A stretch of DNA of 64,000 nt from Nautilus pompilius (taxonomy: Eukaryota; Mollusca; Cephalopoda; Nautilida; Nautilidae): assembly GCA_018389105.1 (NCBI GenBank), contig JACATO010000649.1, forward strand, positions 1,033,501 to 1,097,500, written 5' to 3'. Below the pieces are notes generated by a model that worked only from the letters and a program-made list of their open reading frames with translations, did no database searches and was not told the DNA's origin. Position 1 is the first letter of the stretch, and each line of letters starts with the position of its first letter. The position numbers were made by a program, and so were the translations under genes. Below are positions 27,560 through 40,719 of the stretch, piece by piece.

Positions 27560-30050
27560 TGAAAAATTCTTTTTAAAAAAAAATGTAACCTAAATTTAGA
27601 TGGTTTTGTTTAGGTCTATTATAAACACACGTTACTCGACTACTTTAAGTAGCTTGGAACATGGAACATTTGTAATTCAGGTCTTTGCCAACCTCACTGG
27701 GTGTGTTTATTTGTTCTGAAAAGATCTATCAGCGCATATGATCTTTGACTATTCCTGTCACTTTACCATATAAACCTTTTGCTTTTCTTATAATAATAAA
27801 AGCAGCCATGATGTAGCAAGAATTTTCTTCCGGTAGCTACATTTATTATCTATTTATTTCCCAGTCTTCACAATCACCAGAAACCAAGGAACCACTTCAG
27901 TTATTTATTTTTACTTTGCAATTAATAGACAAACTCTTTACCCTGTTAGGGTTTTTTATACACTCGGAATATAAAAAGTAGCGCACATCACTCTGCTGGT
28001 TGCTAAAAATGTGACTGACTGCATCGTTGTTTTTCTCTTGACTCTTCAGAACGTTTTCAGATTAAAGGCAGCCCTTTTAAATCCGCTGAGTAGTGTAGGG
28101 GGATGAATACTGTGTTTTAGATTTGCTTGTCGCCAGTTGGAGACATTTTGGTCGGGTCAGCCGGGCATAATTTGTCAGCTACCACAATGGCCTGAGATCA
28201 CCCTGCAGGTCCGATGTGATGTGGTGGTGTCATCTGTGTGCACTTTAAGTTGAGATATATAGATATGGAAGCTGTTTGTTCAACAATTTCCAGCAGCATT
28301 GCACCTTTAGTTGTAGACGCAACAACAAAACAAGGTTTGCAAAAAAAAAAAAAATTAATTTCCTATAACAAGATGTGCCCCTAGGGGCCAGAAAATTGGA
28401 ATTTGCCTCAATAATTGGGTGGAACCAGCCACTGCCATCCATGAGGCATAGTGTTTAATAATTTTGGATGGGGGACTTTTGGGTTGGTTTTCTCTTCTTG
28501 TTTTTTTTTTTCTTTTGTCGCCTTCACGCCCACTGCATTAAGTGTCAGTCTGATTATATGGTCGCTTGCCGTTCTTCGTTTTGTGATTGTTGCTGAATAG
28601 TTGTACACAACACGCAGCTTGCCTATATCTTGCTCGTGAGAGATCGCCTTGGCTAGAAACCACATAGGAACTCAAACTTTTATCTATATGACAAGATGCC
28701 TCTAAAATATCTCTAATGCAGTAATTTCATTTGTGTGTGTGTGGTTTATATATAATTGTGTAGCTTGTGCGACAGTTGTGCATTAAAATTTTTCTAAACA
28801 AAGACAATTCAGGTTAACCAACTGTTCCTATCAATAGGAACAAGAACTAGCAGACAGTGACAACATGTAATACAACATAATTTCCAGACTTGACCATAGA
28901 AGCCATATCAGTATTTATTAATCAAATAATTCAAGGAACCTCATTAGTGGGCTTGTTATCGTGAAAATTCAACAACATTGTCAAATGTGGGGTTTGTCTG
29001 ATTCCCGCTCATTATAGGTGTATGCTTCACATGTCTGTTATCGTCAGTCGCAAAGGTTTTCCTAATATCTTGTGCACGCACTTTCCATCGTTCCCACAAT
29101 CTGCTAGTTCTGTTTGATTGATTTTCCAACTTTCACCTGTGGAAAATTATCTGTTTGAAGTGGACAAGAATGGGAGGAAGGGAGGGAGGTTTACAGAAGT
29201 AAGTTAGTTTAGGGTTTTGCATATTGTTTCTTAACCCTAGTTCAATTAAGTTATAGTCTGTGAAAAATACCGCATTCCCAGTCGGCTGTTTGATTTTCAT
29301 TTCTGATAAATTTAATCACAGATTGAAGAATTTAGCAGCTGAAACCTCAGCTTTTTCCACTGCTTTGTTTCTGAAAGTCACTAAAAATCAAAGTAAATTT
29401 TAAAAAGTTTGATTGTCTAAGGGAGAAATAACTCTCATAAAAATATGATATGTTTACTACAAAATACAATTTTTCTACACACACATGCAACCAAGTTACA
29501 CAATCTCTAATGTGCCACCCCCACAAATGCAGCTGATACCTGAATCTACTCGTTGGTCTTTCTTCCCTAAGCAAATTCAACAGTCTTGCTGAATCAGGTC
29601 GGCTGCCGATACAAGCGGAATCCCCTTTTACCCTTATGGAAATGTAGTGTAGATAATCGGAGACTTTCTACCCATAATTTTGATTTTTTTTGCCTTGATA
29701 GTGCTAACATTTTTTAAAAGATTAATACCATTCAGCTTCTGAAAACTGCTTGAATTATTGCCCTTCCCTCAATGGGATTCTGGCCAAAAGTTGAGAGAAG
29801 AAAATTGTGAGTAGTAAGTGTTCTTTTATAATTCATATTGTATTTCTTGGCAGGCTTGGGTATGTTCGGTTTTCTGAACATCAGGAAAAGTTGTAAGAGC
29901 AGCTTTCGGGCTAACATTTTTATTTTTTTTTCCTATCGCCATACCTACCCCTGTGTTTGTGTGTGTGTGTGTGTGTGTCTTTTTCTCTCTCATTCACCAC
30001 ACAAAAACGCTTTCCCTCATGGCCCAAACATTTCTGCCAACACACAAAGA
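27560..30050. other. Intron segment, no gene seen
   Basis: AT-rich DNA with a poly-A run near 28340, a short GT tract near 28733 and a longer one at 29952-29979. No recognisable coding or RNA gene. Confidence 0.6.
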
Positions 30051-30099
30051 AAAAGCCACCAGAGGTATAATCATGCTGTTGTCAGATGGGTCCATCCGT

Positions 30100-30216
30100 G
30101 GCTTAGAGCCATACCTGGGCAATGAATAGTCGAAGTGATTTCCTGTTGCCTCCTTCAACTGGATACAACGAAAGTTCCTACAAGAACACTTCGTTTTTAG
30201 ATGTTGGACGAGAGTT
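30100..30216 (+). repeat. Dispersed repeat family R1, copy 3
   Basis: The longest copy of the family shared with 8281-8358 (+) and 5761-5842 (-). It runs from GAGCCATACCTGGGCAATGA through GAAAGTTCCTAC, AAGAACACTTC and TTTTTAGATGTTGGA. Open frames here are not maintained between copies, so it is non-coding. Confidence 0.5.
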
Positions 30217-30507
30217 CAGAAGATGCTGTGTTAGTGGGGTACCCAACCTAGCAATCTGGTCTGCTTGTCGTCTATCACTGGACGCCCTGCTTTGTTGATA
30301 TATATCTAATCATAGACACTGGTTGTGTCAATCAACATGAAGCATAAATAAGTTGTGATTATTGGAGTCCTGAAATTAATAGGCGTTCGGATAGTACACA
30401 CCAACAGGGTGGCACTTTTAGTCTTTGTTACTATTTTTTTTTCTGCTGAGTAAGTGTAAGTGTGCAATATTTACATAAAGCAGCACATGTTCCAAATAGA
30501 CAGACAT

Positions 30508-30516
30508 GGGGGGGGG
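30508..30516 (+). repeat. G9 homopolymer (representative of many)
   Basis: One of about 24 G or C homopolymers of 8 or more bases in the window. G runs are at 12559, 13820, 18054, 25701, 26252, 26814, 30508, 34677, 35774, 37245, 39450, 40021, 54149, 59021 and 59284. C runs are at 3608, 14943, 26113, 35257, 37947, 38252, 49098, 60848 and 62764. The longest are 12 bases. Confidence 0.9.
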
Positions 30517-31111
30517 ATAATCTCATTTTTCATGCAGATGCTTCTTTTTAACCCTCCACATACCATGCTATCAGTTAGTTTTTACTTAGACCGCCTGGCT
30601 CAGCCTACAAGCACTGCTTTGCATTTGTGTAGAACTAGCTGTGTGTCTAGTTACACACTCGCCGAAGCAATACACAAATTTGATCGTTACAAACAGTTAC
30701 GTTAACGAAGGTACCGTGTTTCACAGCCCTTTATGGCCTCAACCTGTTCTGGGTATTGCAAGTTTAAAAGGTAGTTGGGTGCAAATGTACCCTAGATAGT
30801 ATGGTTATGGATAGTTGTTGTTTTTCTGTCTTATTACCTGATAATCCCTCTAATTAGCTGTATTCTTGCAACAAATCCTGGTGAAGTTCAAAGTTATCCC
30901 CAGGGTTTAACTTATTAGCCCTGTGTTTTTGAAACCTTATTTATTTCCAATAGGTTGTTTATTTGTGTTAGGGAAGATATAAAATGTACCTATATAAGAA
31001 TGCCTGTTTTGCTTGATGGTTAGTTAACTCCCTGTTTGTGAAAGGTCAGTTTATCAAACTGGTTTGGTCCTTGTAGAGAGGTTTAGTTAGTAGTAGAATA
31101 ACTATGGTAGA

Positions 31112-31235
31112 TTGCTGGGCAGCAAGGTATCTGTTCAAGAATCTGACCCAAGAAAGAATCCAAGTTGGTGGGAGGAAGGATTTGGTTCCAGGTCATTACC
31201 ATGGCAAATAAGCTCCCTACCACTAGGCTATTGGG
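31112..31235 (-). mobile_element. tRNA-derived SINE remnant
   Basis: On the minus strand TAGCCTAGTGGTAGGGAGC (31212-31230) is a strong A-box. About 41 bases on, GGAACCAAATCC (31178-31189) is a diverged B-box. The spacing is that of a tRNA head. A body of about 70 bases follows. No target duplication or tail was identified. Confidence 0.5.
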
Positions 31236-31239
31236 ATAG

Positions 31240-34013
31240 GGGGGCAGTGCTAATGCTACTTAATAAAATTGCAGGCATTAGGGTTCGGAAAAATCACAAA
31301 CAGATTCTCCTTTGTCTTAAGTTTTTTGTACTGACAAAATAGGCTGCCATTTTCTCCTAAAATGCCCGCATTTTGAACATTTGGTGGGCTGATTCCCTGG
31401 TTAATTATGATAATGCATAGCAGTGGGTGGTGGGGGGCTGGTAGGCAGATGGTTGGTCAGGTTACTGGGTTTGGTGGGCTATGATTGATTGTCTGTTGCT
31501 CACTACCAGCCTAGTGTTGACCCCAGATATTTATAATCACCACAACTGGGTCCTCCTCCATTCAGCTGTACATCTGTACAGCCAGCCAGCCAGCTCTGGA
31601 AGGCCAGCCCCTGGTGGTGCAGAAAGGCCAATTCCAGATGATGTACACCCTACACAATTAACCCAATTTACTATCTCCACTCACCAGACTAAAGGCAACC
31701 TCAAGATATCTATTATTTTTTTTTCCTAGGTGTTGGCACCTGCTAATGAACAAAACACTGGCGTTCTTCATTCCATAAAGGAATTGGGTAGAACCTGTCT
31801 TCTGGCTATGTGCAATTAGAATAATTACATTTAATATTGGTTCCTGTCTGTAATGGTTTAGATGTAAATCAGTTTGCCTGCCCCACTTCTCTACAAATGC
31901 AGAAAATGTAGCATTCATTCATTCATTCATTCATCTCTTTCTCTAGCAGAAAATTGATTCCAAGCTACTATAGTTCATCCTTATTTTTGCTGGCTGCTGC
32001 TGCTGTTTGTTTGCTTGTTTGTTTGTTGTTTTTTTTTCAATCTCAGAATGATTTTTATTTAATTCTCTTCACAAAATTCACTTTTCTGGGTCAAACTGTC
32101 AGAGCTAAAAGAGCAGAAGGAAATGGATGTGCACCGTTTATGACTGGGAGCGGGTATAATTTCTTAAAATTCTGTTATTGCATTCTGAGATTCTTGCTAC
32201 TCTATTGCATTGAGTTAGCGAAAATAAAGGTGGGAGGGAGCCCAGAATTTGTGGAGCAAACTAACCCATGTAAAGATCAGTTCTACATTTAGTTACTCGG
32301 GTTACGGACTCCTTTTGTGCCATCCTTTTTGTCAGCAGGGAGATGATAACCTTTGCGCTTATATTATTACCATTTGAAGATTTTGAGTAATCAATGTGTT
32401 AACAGGTCTCGTATGCGTCTTTTTGTCATGCACGGGCGTTCGGATACTCAGAAACACCCAGGTGGATAACAAACTTAAGTAAACAGCATAGACGGGATCT
32501 TTAAAACTCCCATTTAAAGTGCCACAAGCCATCTATGGATATACAGCTTCGTCAGAAGTCTCAGCAGAACACTGCTGATGATAGATACCATTTAGGAATC
32601 AGCATTTAGTTAAGAATCTGACGTTACGTTATGGCAACGGGTCGGAGTTATGTTACTGATGGCTTTAACAAAATACAAAGAAAAAAAGACAGGCACATAT
32701 TAAAAGGTAATGGCATCAGGACATATTGATTGCTTCAGTAATCTGTTATATCACTTTACCTTTGTTTACTATGTATGGCCATTTTTCATCAGTGGGGGAC
32801 CAATTCTTCAGTACAAGCTGTGCAGGCTTTCTCTCCTACCACTGATGCTTATTAGTAACGACAGGAAATAAATTTTTGTTGGTGAGGAGACGATTTGTTA
32901 AAGCTAAGCATCGATGGAAACACTTTTTCAACTGGAGAGCTCTAAACTTTCTGTTTTACTGATGAAAATGAAAACACTAGGGACAGCATTCATGAATGCA
33001 CTCATTCGTCACCTCCAAACACCTCTGTCTATTTAAAGAACAGTAGAGGAGGGGCGTGTCAGATAAACATGCAAAACATCCTCCCTGGAGTCCCAGAAAG
33101 ATTTATAAACGTTGCTTCTTCTTCCCTTTTTTATTAAGTAAGCAACACTCATCTTTTATCACCTGCTCTAAATTCCAAAAGTTACAGCAGTGGAAAACCT
33201 GAGTTTTTTTAAAGGGGAGGCACAGATGTCTTTTGCATCCTCATGTGGAGAAGTTCGAGAGGGTGGGGCGGTAAAACCCAACACTCATCTAGAAATAACT
33301 TCTATTTAAAATAGCATTTTGGTTTTTCTTATCGTTTGATTATGCACACTTAACCCATTCCCTGTGCCATCAGTACTGCATTTGGCTACACACTGGATTT
33401 GATTTGTACAGCCTTTCCAAACCAGATTATTGGCATATCTCATCCTACACAGCCTGCTGTCATCAGGAGAATTCAGATATCTAAATAAACCTGGCTAGAA
33501 GAACATGATTATTGATAATATATTAATATATATCTTCTTTTAATTTTTCAAAGTAAACGTAATAAAAATAGAAGAGCGATAGGCATTCATATTTCTGAAA
33601 AACAATTCTATGGGCGATAACTTTTACAACTAATGTGTTTTTCAATTATTTATTTTTTCTTTTTTTTTTTTTTTTTACTTCTGTAAAAATCTTCCTCTGG
33701 ATTTACTTTGATTTTGTGCATTATGTAGTTTATGCCAAAATGTTGGCACAGCTTCAGAAATTCCCTCTTTAATCCACACACACACACACCTGTTATCAGT
33801 AACCCATTTATTTAGGACCTTTCTTTTTTTCCAAATTTTGTCTGATGCTGACACAGTCTGGCTTTTAATCTGGATTGGTAGGTACATCATGCATGTAATA
33901 ATTTTGGCCTAAAGCCACGACTTTTACAAGTTACTCTGAATAAAAACACACTCTCTATTAGCCCCTTTCTTCTCTCCCTTCCCCCTTCCTTCCTTTATCT
34001 CCCCCTCCTCCCT

Positions 34014-34051
<38 letters not shown>

Positions 34052-34900
34052 GTAACAAACACACAATACCATATCATAAACTTTGGTATAAATAATCATT
34101 TCAAATAAAAAAGCTTTATGTAGATTGGAGATTTTTGTTGTTGTTTCATTTTATTAAATTTTAGTTTTATTTTATCAAATAAAATATTTTAAAATTGGTT
34201 TCCTTTTCGTAATCACTAATCTCTCCATTAATTGCTTTTTCTCTGATGTAACAGCCATAATTGTTTGTCAGTGTCTCCTCCTCCTCCTCTTTTTTTTATA
34301 TCACCAGGATCTCAGCTACTCTTTCTTGTTATTCTCTACACATTTTTATAACGGTTGCCTATTTCTCTTTAGCATCTTAGATATCTATTGGATCCTTGTA
34401 ATTCTCCCTTATCATTCACTCTCTATGTATTTGTGATCATAGCCGTTTCTCTATAGTGTCCTGGATAATTTCTCTCCCTTACCAGGCTCAATATCGCTGT
34501 TGGACAAAACTATAAAACCACAGAAATTATTTTTAACGTTTGACTGCATAAAATTTTCCAAAGAGCCAAATTAACCATTTTTGTCAGTTCGTCGGTATCT
34601 TTTCCCTTTGATTTCTCAAATTTTAGATTCTTCCCCTCCCTACTAATTTCGCTTTTTAGCAAGACTTTGAAGAAAAGGGGGGGGGGGGAGAAAGCTGAGG
34701 GCACAAAAATCTCAGGATAACATCAGCATGGATCTTGTGCGCAGGGGCTCATTTTTACCGTTAAAAAAATGAGAATGTTGGAAGTTCTGTTTGTGCTGGG
34801 ATTTTAAAACTGAATGCATTTATTTAATTTTATAGGTACAAGGGGGTAAACACAAGAAGAGATTATGGGTTTTGACTACACAAACTCCACACTCCTGAGG
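31240..34900. other. Intron segment, no gene seen
   Basis: Contains an ATTC tract (31913-31934), CCAGCCAGCCAG near 31580, a pyrimidine tract ending in (TC)n (33962-34050) and a G12 run (34677-34688). A 112-codon frame at 31954-32292 is hydrophobic at the start and T-driven, with no domain. Confidence 0.55.
33962..34050 (+). repeat. Pyrimidine tract with (TC)n
   Basis: A C- and T-only stretch passes into about 12 perfect TC units (34020-34044) and then CACACAC. As with the other long CT tracts in this window, the pyrimidines are on the + strand. Confidence 0.9.
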
Positions 34901-34919
34901 AGGGGGGAGGAGACGGCCC

Positions 34920-35340
34920 GTGCCTTCCTTGTCAGTAAAACTAATTAAAGCCACGTTTAGCTAGCCGTCGTGTTTATGTGATGCTGCTCCTTTTGGCTGA
35001 TGCTTGTAGATTATTCATAATTAAAACCGACGAAGCTCTGCACCATCACGCATTGTACGAACTCGTCAGAATGCTGCAAGCGTTTCTGGCTAATGGGAAT
35101 ACGGTGTATGGGCCGAGGAGGGACCAGGGCCGAACAAAAACTACTGCACGTCAGGCACTCTCACTGTTGCATGTTATCTCCACAGAAATAATAATGTCTA
35201 TTATTGGGGCTTGCCCGGGCTTTCATGTGTCAACGACTGGTCGGAATGAACCAGGGCCCCCCCCCCACAATTCAGAACTACCTCAATTGGACGCGGCTTT
35301 GGCCACTGTTTGGCACTTAATTTCGTTTTGACAAGTTCAC
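34920..35340. promoter_or_regulatory. Candidate homeodomain-site-rich regulatory island
   Basis: GC content and CpG are higher here than in the flanks, and simple repeats are absent except C10 at 35257. CTAATTAAAG (34941-34950) and TAATTAAAA (35018-35026) are paired homeodomain-type cores, with TTATTCAT beside the second. A 117-codon frame (34978-35331, +) is open throughout but has no recognisable domain, and a poly-C tract in the frame argues against coding. Conserved non-coding DNA is the preferred reading. Confidence 0.28.
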
Positions 35341-35844
35341 ACATTTCAATAGAACAGCCTTAAAAGGAATTGGTTGATCACTGATAAAAGTGGAGGGTGC
35401 TCGCCCTTGCAAATCCATTTTCATTGAAAATTATTGATTTCTGTGCGTATCGCCGGTGCGTATCTATTGCAGTGATACTCGTGGCCCAAAACGGCTCTCC
35501 CTACCATATTATTTTACGTGGCATGTACGATAAGGGACGGACGGACCCTTGTTTCACTCAGTTGCGACTTGTTTGCTGAAGGCATGTTTTTGTGGATGGG
35601 TTTTCTTTTCCCCTCGCTCTAATAGAGGAGGGTGTCTTCCCTTATACTGCTAAAAATATATATATATATAAAAGAAATCTCAGTTTGCTTGCTAGAAAGC
35701 TACATCCCAGAAAGAACTAAGAGCATTTTATACTTCAAATAACAAGTTGGCTTCATTAAAAGAAGAGTTGTTTGGGGGGGGGGACGATTTTTTATCATGT
35801 CTGTTCATGTAGTTCTCTGCTTCATAACTTGCTTGGCCAGGTGT

Positions 35845-35858
35845 GGTTATCTCCCCTT
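35845..35858 (-). repeat. AAGGGGAGATAAC motif
   Basis: The minus strand reads AAGGGGAGATAACC. Related copies are at 36489-36500 (minus, AAGGGAGATAAC), 57031-57044 (plus, AAGGGGAGATAACT), 29419-29433 (plus, with an extra A) and partial forms at 39925 and 45821. I associate this motif from memory with molluscan non-coding DNA. Confidence 0.5.
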
Positions 35859-38747
35859 TGTTCCATCGGTAGCTTAGGGGGAGGGGGGTTAACACTTTGC
35901 ATACTGGCATCACTAAGAAAGTTAAATAGTTTTTTATTAGGGTTTTGCTTCAATCTTTTTAGTGATTTAGAATATAGGGTAAAGGCTTAAATGGTTGGTT
36001 TCTACTAAAGAAAACCCTGATAAGAAGAACCCCTGCGTGAGGCCTTTAATGCAAGCAACCTGTTGCCAAACAGACTGGCAAAAACCCAAACTTACCCTAT
36101 CTGAACTTTTGTTTAATACGCAATGATGGATAAAAACTATAGCAAAAGATGATAAATTATAGCATAATTACTTACTCCAGTCTAGGAAATTTCTCAGTTT
36201 TATTGTTTCTTCACATAACTTATTTGCATAATACAATATGTGTAACGATCATGTTGGTGGTAACTCTGCCTAGGAAATGGCGTGTTTTGTGACTGTGCAG
36301 GAGTTATTTCCGGCACAGATGAAGGGAATATCTGTTCTCTTTCTCTTGTACTTGTTCGATTAATAACGGAAGTAACTGTTTTGCGATTTGTTTTCACGTG
36401 AAAGATTCGGAACAACAGCGGTGCAAAATTTCTGTTCTAGATTGGTTGATTTCCTTCGGTTTACATTTCCGGGTTGACGCATTCTTTTGTTATCTCCCTT
36501 CCTTGTGCGTGTAAGCATGTGACATTTCTGCAGAGTTTAAGGGAAAGGGTGAATTCATCCACATTTAAACAGAATGTTTGCTACTTCACTAAATCTTTGT
36601 GTAGATGTAAATATAAGAAATGACGAAATGAAAGTCTTTAATAGTTTTAAAAGAGGAGGATCATATATTTAGGGGTTCCTCCCCTTAATATGAGATCAAA
36701 ACTATCTGGTTTTGTAACTGCGCGGTTAAGGGTTTCCATTAACTCAACTTTCACTTTTAAAATAAAATAAAAGCCAATATTGGGTGCTTGGAATCTCAAA
36801 CACGCTTCTCTCTGCCGTTAATTAAAGATGCTGTCTGAATCTGGTTTCTGTCTGCTGCTAGTTTAGAAGACCCCACAATGCATTACTGTGAAAACTCACC
36901 TCAGCCTGAGTGGGTTAATAAAAAAAAAAAAGAAACAAGTCTATCAGTCTTCAAAAGCAGATCGATCACATGCTAATTCTTTTGTTGTTGGAACTCTCTT
37001 TTTTTTATCACTGTCATGCATTTTTTTACTTCGTTTGCCATGTTAATCTGCTAGCTAATTATCTGGGATCACTTGGTCCTGTTCGGAACTCTATTGCAGG
37101 ATTTTGCATTGTGGGGTAAGCTACTGGCATGGTAGAAACTCGGTCCAGGCTCCGCCACACATGCACTCGGCTGGTCTTGGACCAGGATGAAATGGAAATA
37201 ATTTTCGAGAAGGGTTCAAGACCTCAATAGTTGTGCTGTGAGCAGGGGGGGGGCTGCTATCGATGTAGTCTGGTTTGTAGTGTGTGAGATTAGTCGTCAT
37301 CTTCATAAAGGGGTGTAAAACTTAAAAAGGGACAGATGGTGGTACTAGGGATACGTCGAAATAATAATTGCTCTGGCAAGACAGCAATGCATTTGTGTGT
37401 GTGTGTGTGTGTGGATGTAGTTTTTTTTAAAAGCAAGATGCAAGGAACTGTTTAATTTAGATAATTACATTGACTGGCAATTGGTTAATATCAAGTGTGA
37501 GTGCACGGATCTGTTTCAACAATGCGTAAGGTACCAGTCCCCAACCCCCAGGCACTAATCCCCAGGAGATTTTCCTTCTGCAAGAGGAGAGGGGTGAACA
37601 AACAGGCTCCTGCTAGCGTATGTATACTTATCCCCCTCCCTCTTCTGATGCTGCTGGTGGATCTGGGAGAAAGTGGGGGAGGGAAGACAAACACTAAGAG
37701 CACACTCTGCTCAGTGTGTGTGTGTGTGTGTGTGAAGAAAGCAGCTCTCATCTCCATGGCGCTAAGAGCTGGATGGGAAAACGACCGTGTGTTCCTATTG
37801 TCTGCGTGGCGATGTTTGCTTTGCTGGTCCATTTCTGGCAGAGTTAAACATCTCTTTTGCAAATAAGTCCTTTGTCATGCTTGTGTTGGACCAGGGGAAG
37901 ACATATGTTGAGACACGAAAACGTGTATAGAATAAGGGTAACTCTGCCCCCCCCCTACCCACCAACTGTTATTGCTGTTGTTTTAACGACTGATCCTAAC
38001 AAGATGGGTGTGCATGTGAACAGGACCGACCAGCCACATTTCATATCCTCTGGAACAGACTTCCTTTCACCTTTGGGTGGAGTTCCTGGCCTCTGCTTCT
38101 CTGTATAGGCTGATTGATGCTCGGAGTATGACCAACCATTCTGGTTACAGATTCCGGAGAAATAACCAGAGGTGTTAATTTGTATGCACGAGTAACCAAC
38201 CCACTGCCAGAAAAACCTGGTGGTCCATGATTTCCTCAAACCTTTTTTTGACCCCCCCCCCCTCTTTTTTTTTGGTAGGGATGGATCATCATCTCCCCCA
38301 GTCAGGCTTTCAGAAAGATTTATTTCCCCGAACCTGGAACCTGAAGGAACCACCTTGAGACAGAGAGATAAGGAAGGACTTATGTGATAAGATGCTGTTT
38401 CTGAGGAACAGAAACACTTGTTACTTTGGTGTTAGAAGTGATAGCCTTTTCATGTTGCATATGGGGCATTCATTGGCTGTATTAATTCTCTCTGGCCACT
38501 CTACCAGGATGGTTCAGACAGTTCCCCTCCCCCTTTCTTTTAGAAAGAAGTAATTATCCAAATAGTGAGATGGTTGCCAGTATGAAAGATGCTTCTTGTA
38601 GAGTGCAAGAGAGAGGGGGAAATGACCAAAAAAAAAAATGAAACGAGCCTTCCCACAATGCACTACGAGTCAAACTGGTCAACTTACTGGGTTAGGGTTT
38701 GTTTCAGTTTATTTTTACATGTATTTATTACTTTGCTGAGACTTTTT

Positions 38748-38873
38748 TTATTATTATTATTATTATTATTAGTTTAATAACGTTAATACTCTAGTGCGTA
38801 TGATATATATATATATATATATATATGTATACAGATAGATAGATAGATAGATAAATCACTTTCACACACACAC
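38748..38873 (+). repeat. Compound microsatellite (TTA)n, (TA)n, (GATA)n, (CA)n
   Basis: TTA units end at about 38771. After a short unique spacer come about 12 TA units, then four to five GATA units, then CA units. This is the most compound tract of the intron. Confidence 0.85.
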
Positions 38874-40467
38874 AACCTCAGTGGTGGAATCGTTAATGAG
38901 ATATTCTGTATTTCAGCCATAATCAATTTATTAACGCTATTACTGTTGCTTTTTTGTTGGGATTAAAAGTGTACCAGATGTAAGAATCTTGGAATGACGA
39001 AGTTTAGGTTAACTTCTATGAAAATTATTACAAGTGACCAAAATGTAGACTGCCAGTAGATGATGTCAAACTCATGGGTGTAAAATCTAGCATGGGAAAT
39101 GGCGTACTGACAGCATGTGGTTCTCCGGTCTTACCAAGGAAAAAAGACGACAAAAATTTGTAAAAACATGAATTATGAAAATGCACGTTTGTTAACAACA
39201 TGACCAACATCAGTTGTATTAAAATCCACCATGGCAATCAGTGAACAGATGTCTTGCTATCAAAGACTCCTTGCAGTAAGTAGATCTCTTGACAAAAATG
39301 GCACCAGGTAAGTTTATGTTGCTCAGTTATCAACTGGCAGATGTCATCTCATACTTGTACTAAAAGGTTGGCCGTTTGGTTCCACCTAAATTATCAGAAA
39401 TTGTCTTCCAATGCAGAACTACATTCCGGACGTTCATTTTTTTCGGTGTGGGGGGGGGGGGCGAAGGGAGGTTCAAATCACTGCCATCACGATGTGTTTT
39501 TTTTTTTTTTTCAGATTAGTACAGGTGTTACTTTCCCCAGGAGTTTGCCGCGGCGCTTCCTGTTATCTACAGTCTCTCTAAAGTAGATAATAAAGTTTGG
39601 ATGGGACCCTTGGTCCAGTTAGTAGTGATCGGATAGATGTTTAAAAGCCAAGGGGCGACCCCCTTTGTCTCTGACCGCTGAACTTTTTTAAAAAAAAAAA
39701 GTAAGAAAATCAGGAGAATTATTTCCATGACAGAGGATTTCCTCACATTTACGATAAAGTGGTAGACATTGTTGTTATTTTTTTTACCTATTCCCGATTG
39801 GCGGTTACACACCTTGCAGATTTCTGTTTTAATAGGTGACAGCTACTTTACCTGTAGTTCATCAGCAGGGAAATACGTGTTCAGAAAAGAATGGCTACGG
39901 GTAAAACAAGAAAGAAAAAGGGGGGTATCTCCCCTGCCCCCACCTTTCTGTGGCAAGTATTTGCAACACATCAATGATGCTTGGACCTCATCACATCCTT
40001 TGCATTTACCAAGAAATTGAGGGGGGGGGAATTAAGGGCCAGAACTCCTCATAGAAAGACTATCGTTAACACACACAAGCTGGCTCAAAGCCATCAGTCG
40101 TATTCTGTCTGGTTCAGATGTTCGAATATTTTGTAGAATTGCTTCGGAATTTTCTTTGATGTACCCCTGGACTGTATCTTTTGCATAATGGCCGTTGACA
40201 GTGACTAATAGTGTTTTGTGGAGTTTCCTCTGTGGTGTGTATAATTGTAAATGGATAGGGTATGATGTTATTGCTCGTGTTTATTGGCTTGTTTGATACC
40301 ATAATTAACTTAATCTACTCTGATCATAATGGCGTTACGTAAAATTATGTCAAAATCAGCTGGAAATAGAACCTGGTTTTAAAGTGTGCATTGTCTTAGA
40401 AGTGAATACAGTTGATAAGCCAAGTATGATGGTGATTTTGTGTTTGATGCAGTAGTGAAACACTAAC

Positions 40468-40470
<3 letters not shown>

Positions 40471-40498
<28 letters not shown>

Positions 40499-40522
40499 CA
40501 TCTTTCTCTCTCTCTCTCTCCA

Positions 40523-40620
<98 letters not shown>

Positions 40621-40663
40621 TCTCTCTCTCCATCTTTCTCTCTCTCTCTCCATCTTTCTCTCT

Positions 40664-40696
<33 letters not shown>

Positions 40697-40708
40697 CATC
40701 TCTCTCTC
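40471..40708 (+). repeat. Long imperfect (CT)n microsatellite with CCATCT interruptions
   Basis: About 238 bases made almost only of CT units, broken regularly by CCATCT and CATCTTT. The minus-strand frames of 85-104 codons here encode only Arg/Glu repeats and are artefacts. The same interruption type recurs at 52442-52588 and 57361-57512. Confidence 0.95.
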
Positions 40709-40719
40709 AAAACTATGCA

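Larger units (their letters stand above)
35340..40460. other. Intron segment, microsatellite-rich, no gene seen
   Basis: GT tracts at 37394-37413 and 37714-37733, a compound TTA/TA/GATA/CA tract at 38748-38873, and G or C runs of 9-12 at 35774, 37245, 37947, 38252, 39450 and 40021. Frames of 121-132 codons at 37.5-38.35 kb are open on both strands and cross microsatellites and C-runs, so they are not called as genes. Confidence 0.55.

Noticed and set aside
37491..38353. Frames of 121-132 codons on both strands
   Set aside because: Open on both strands at once, crossing GT repeats and C9-C11 runs; no domain. Treated as compositional.
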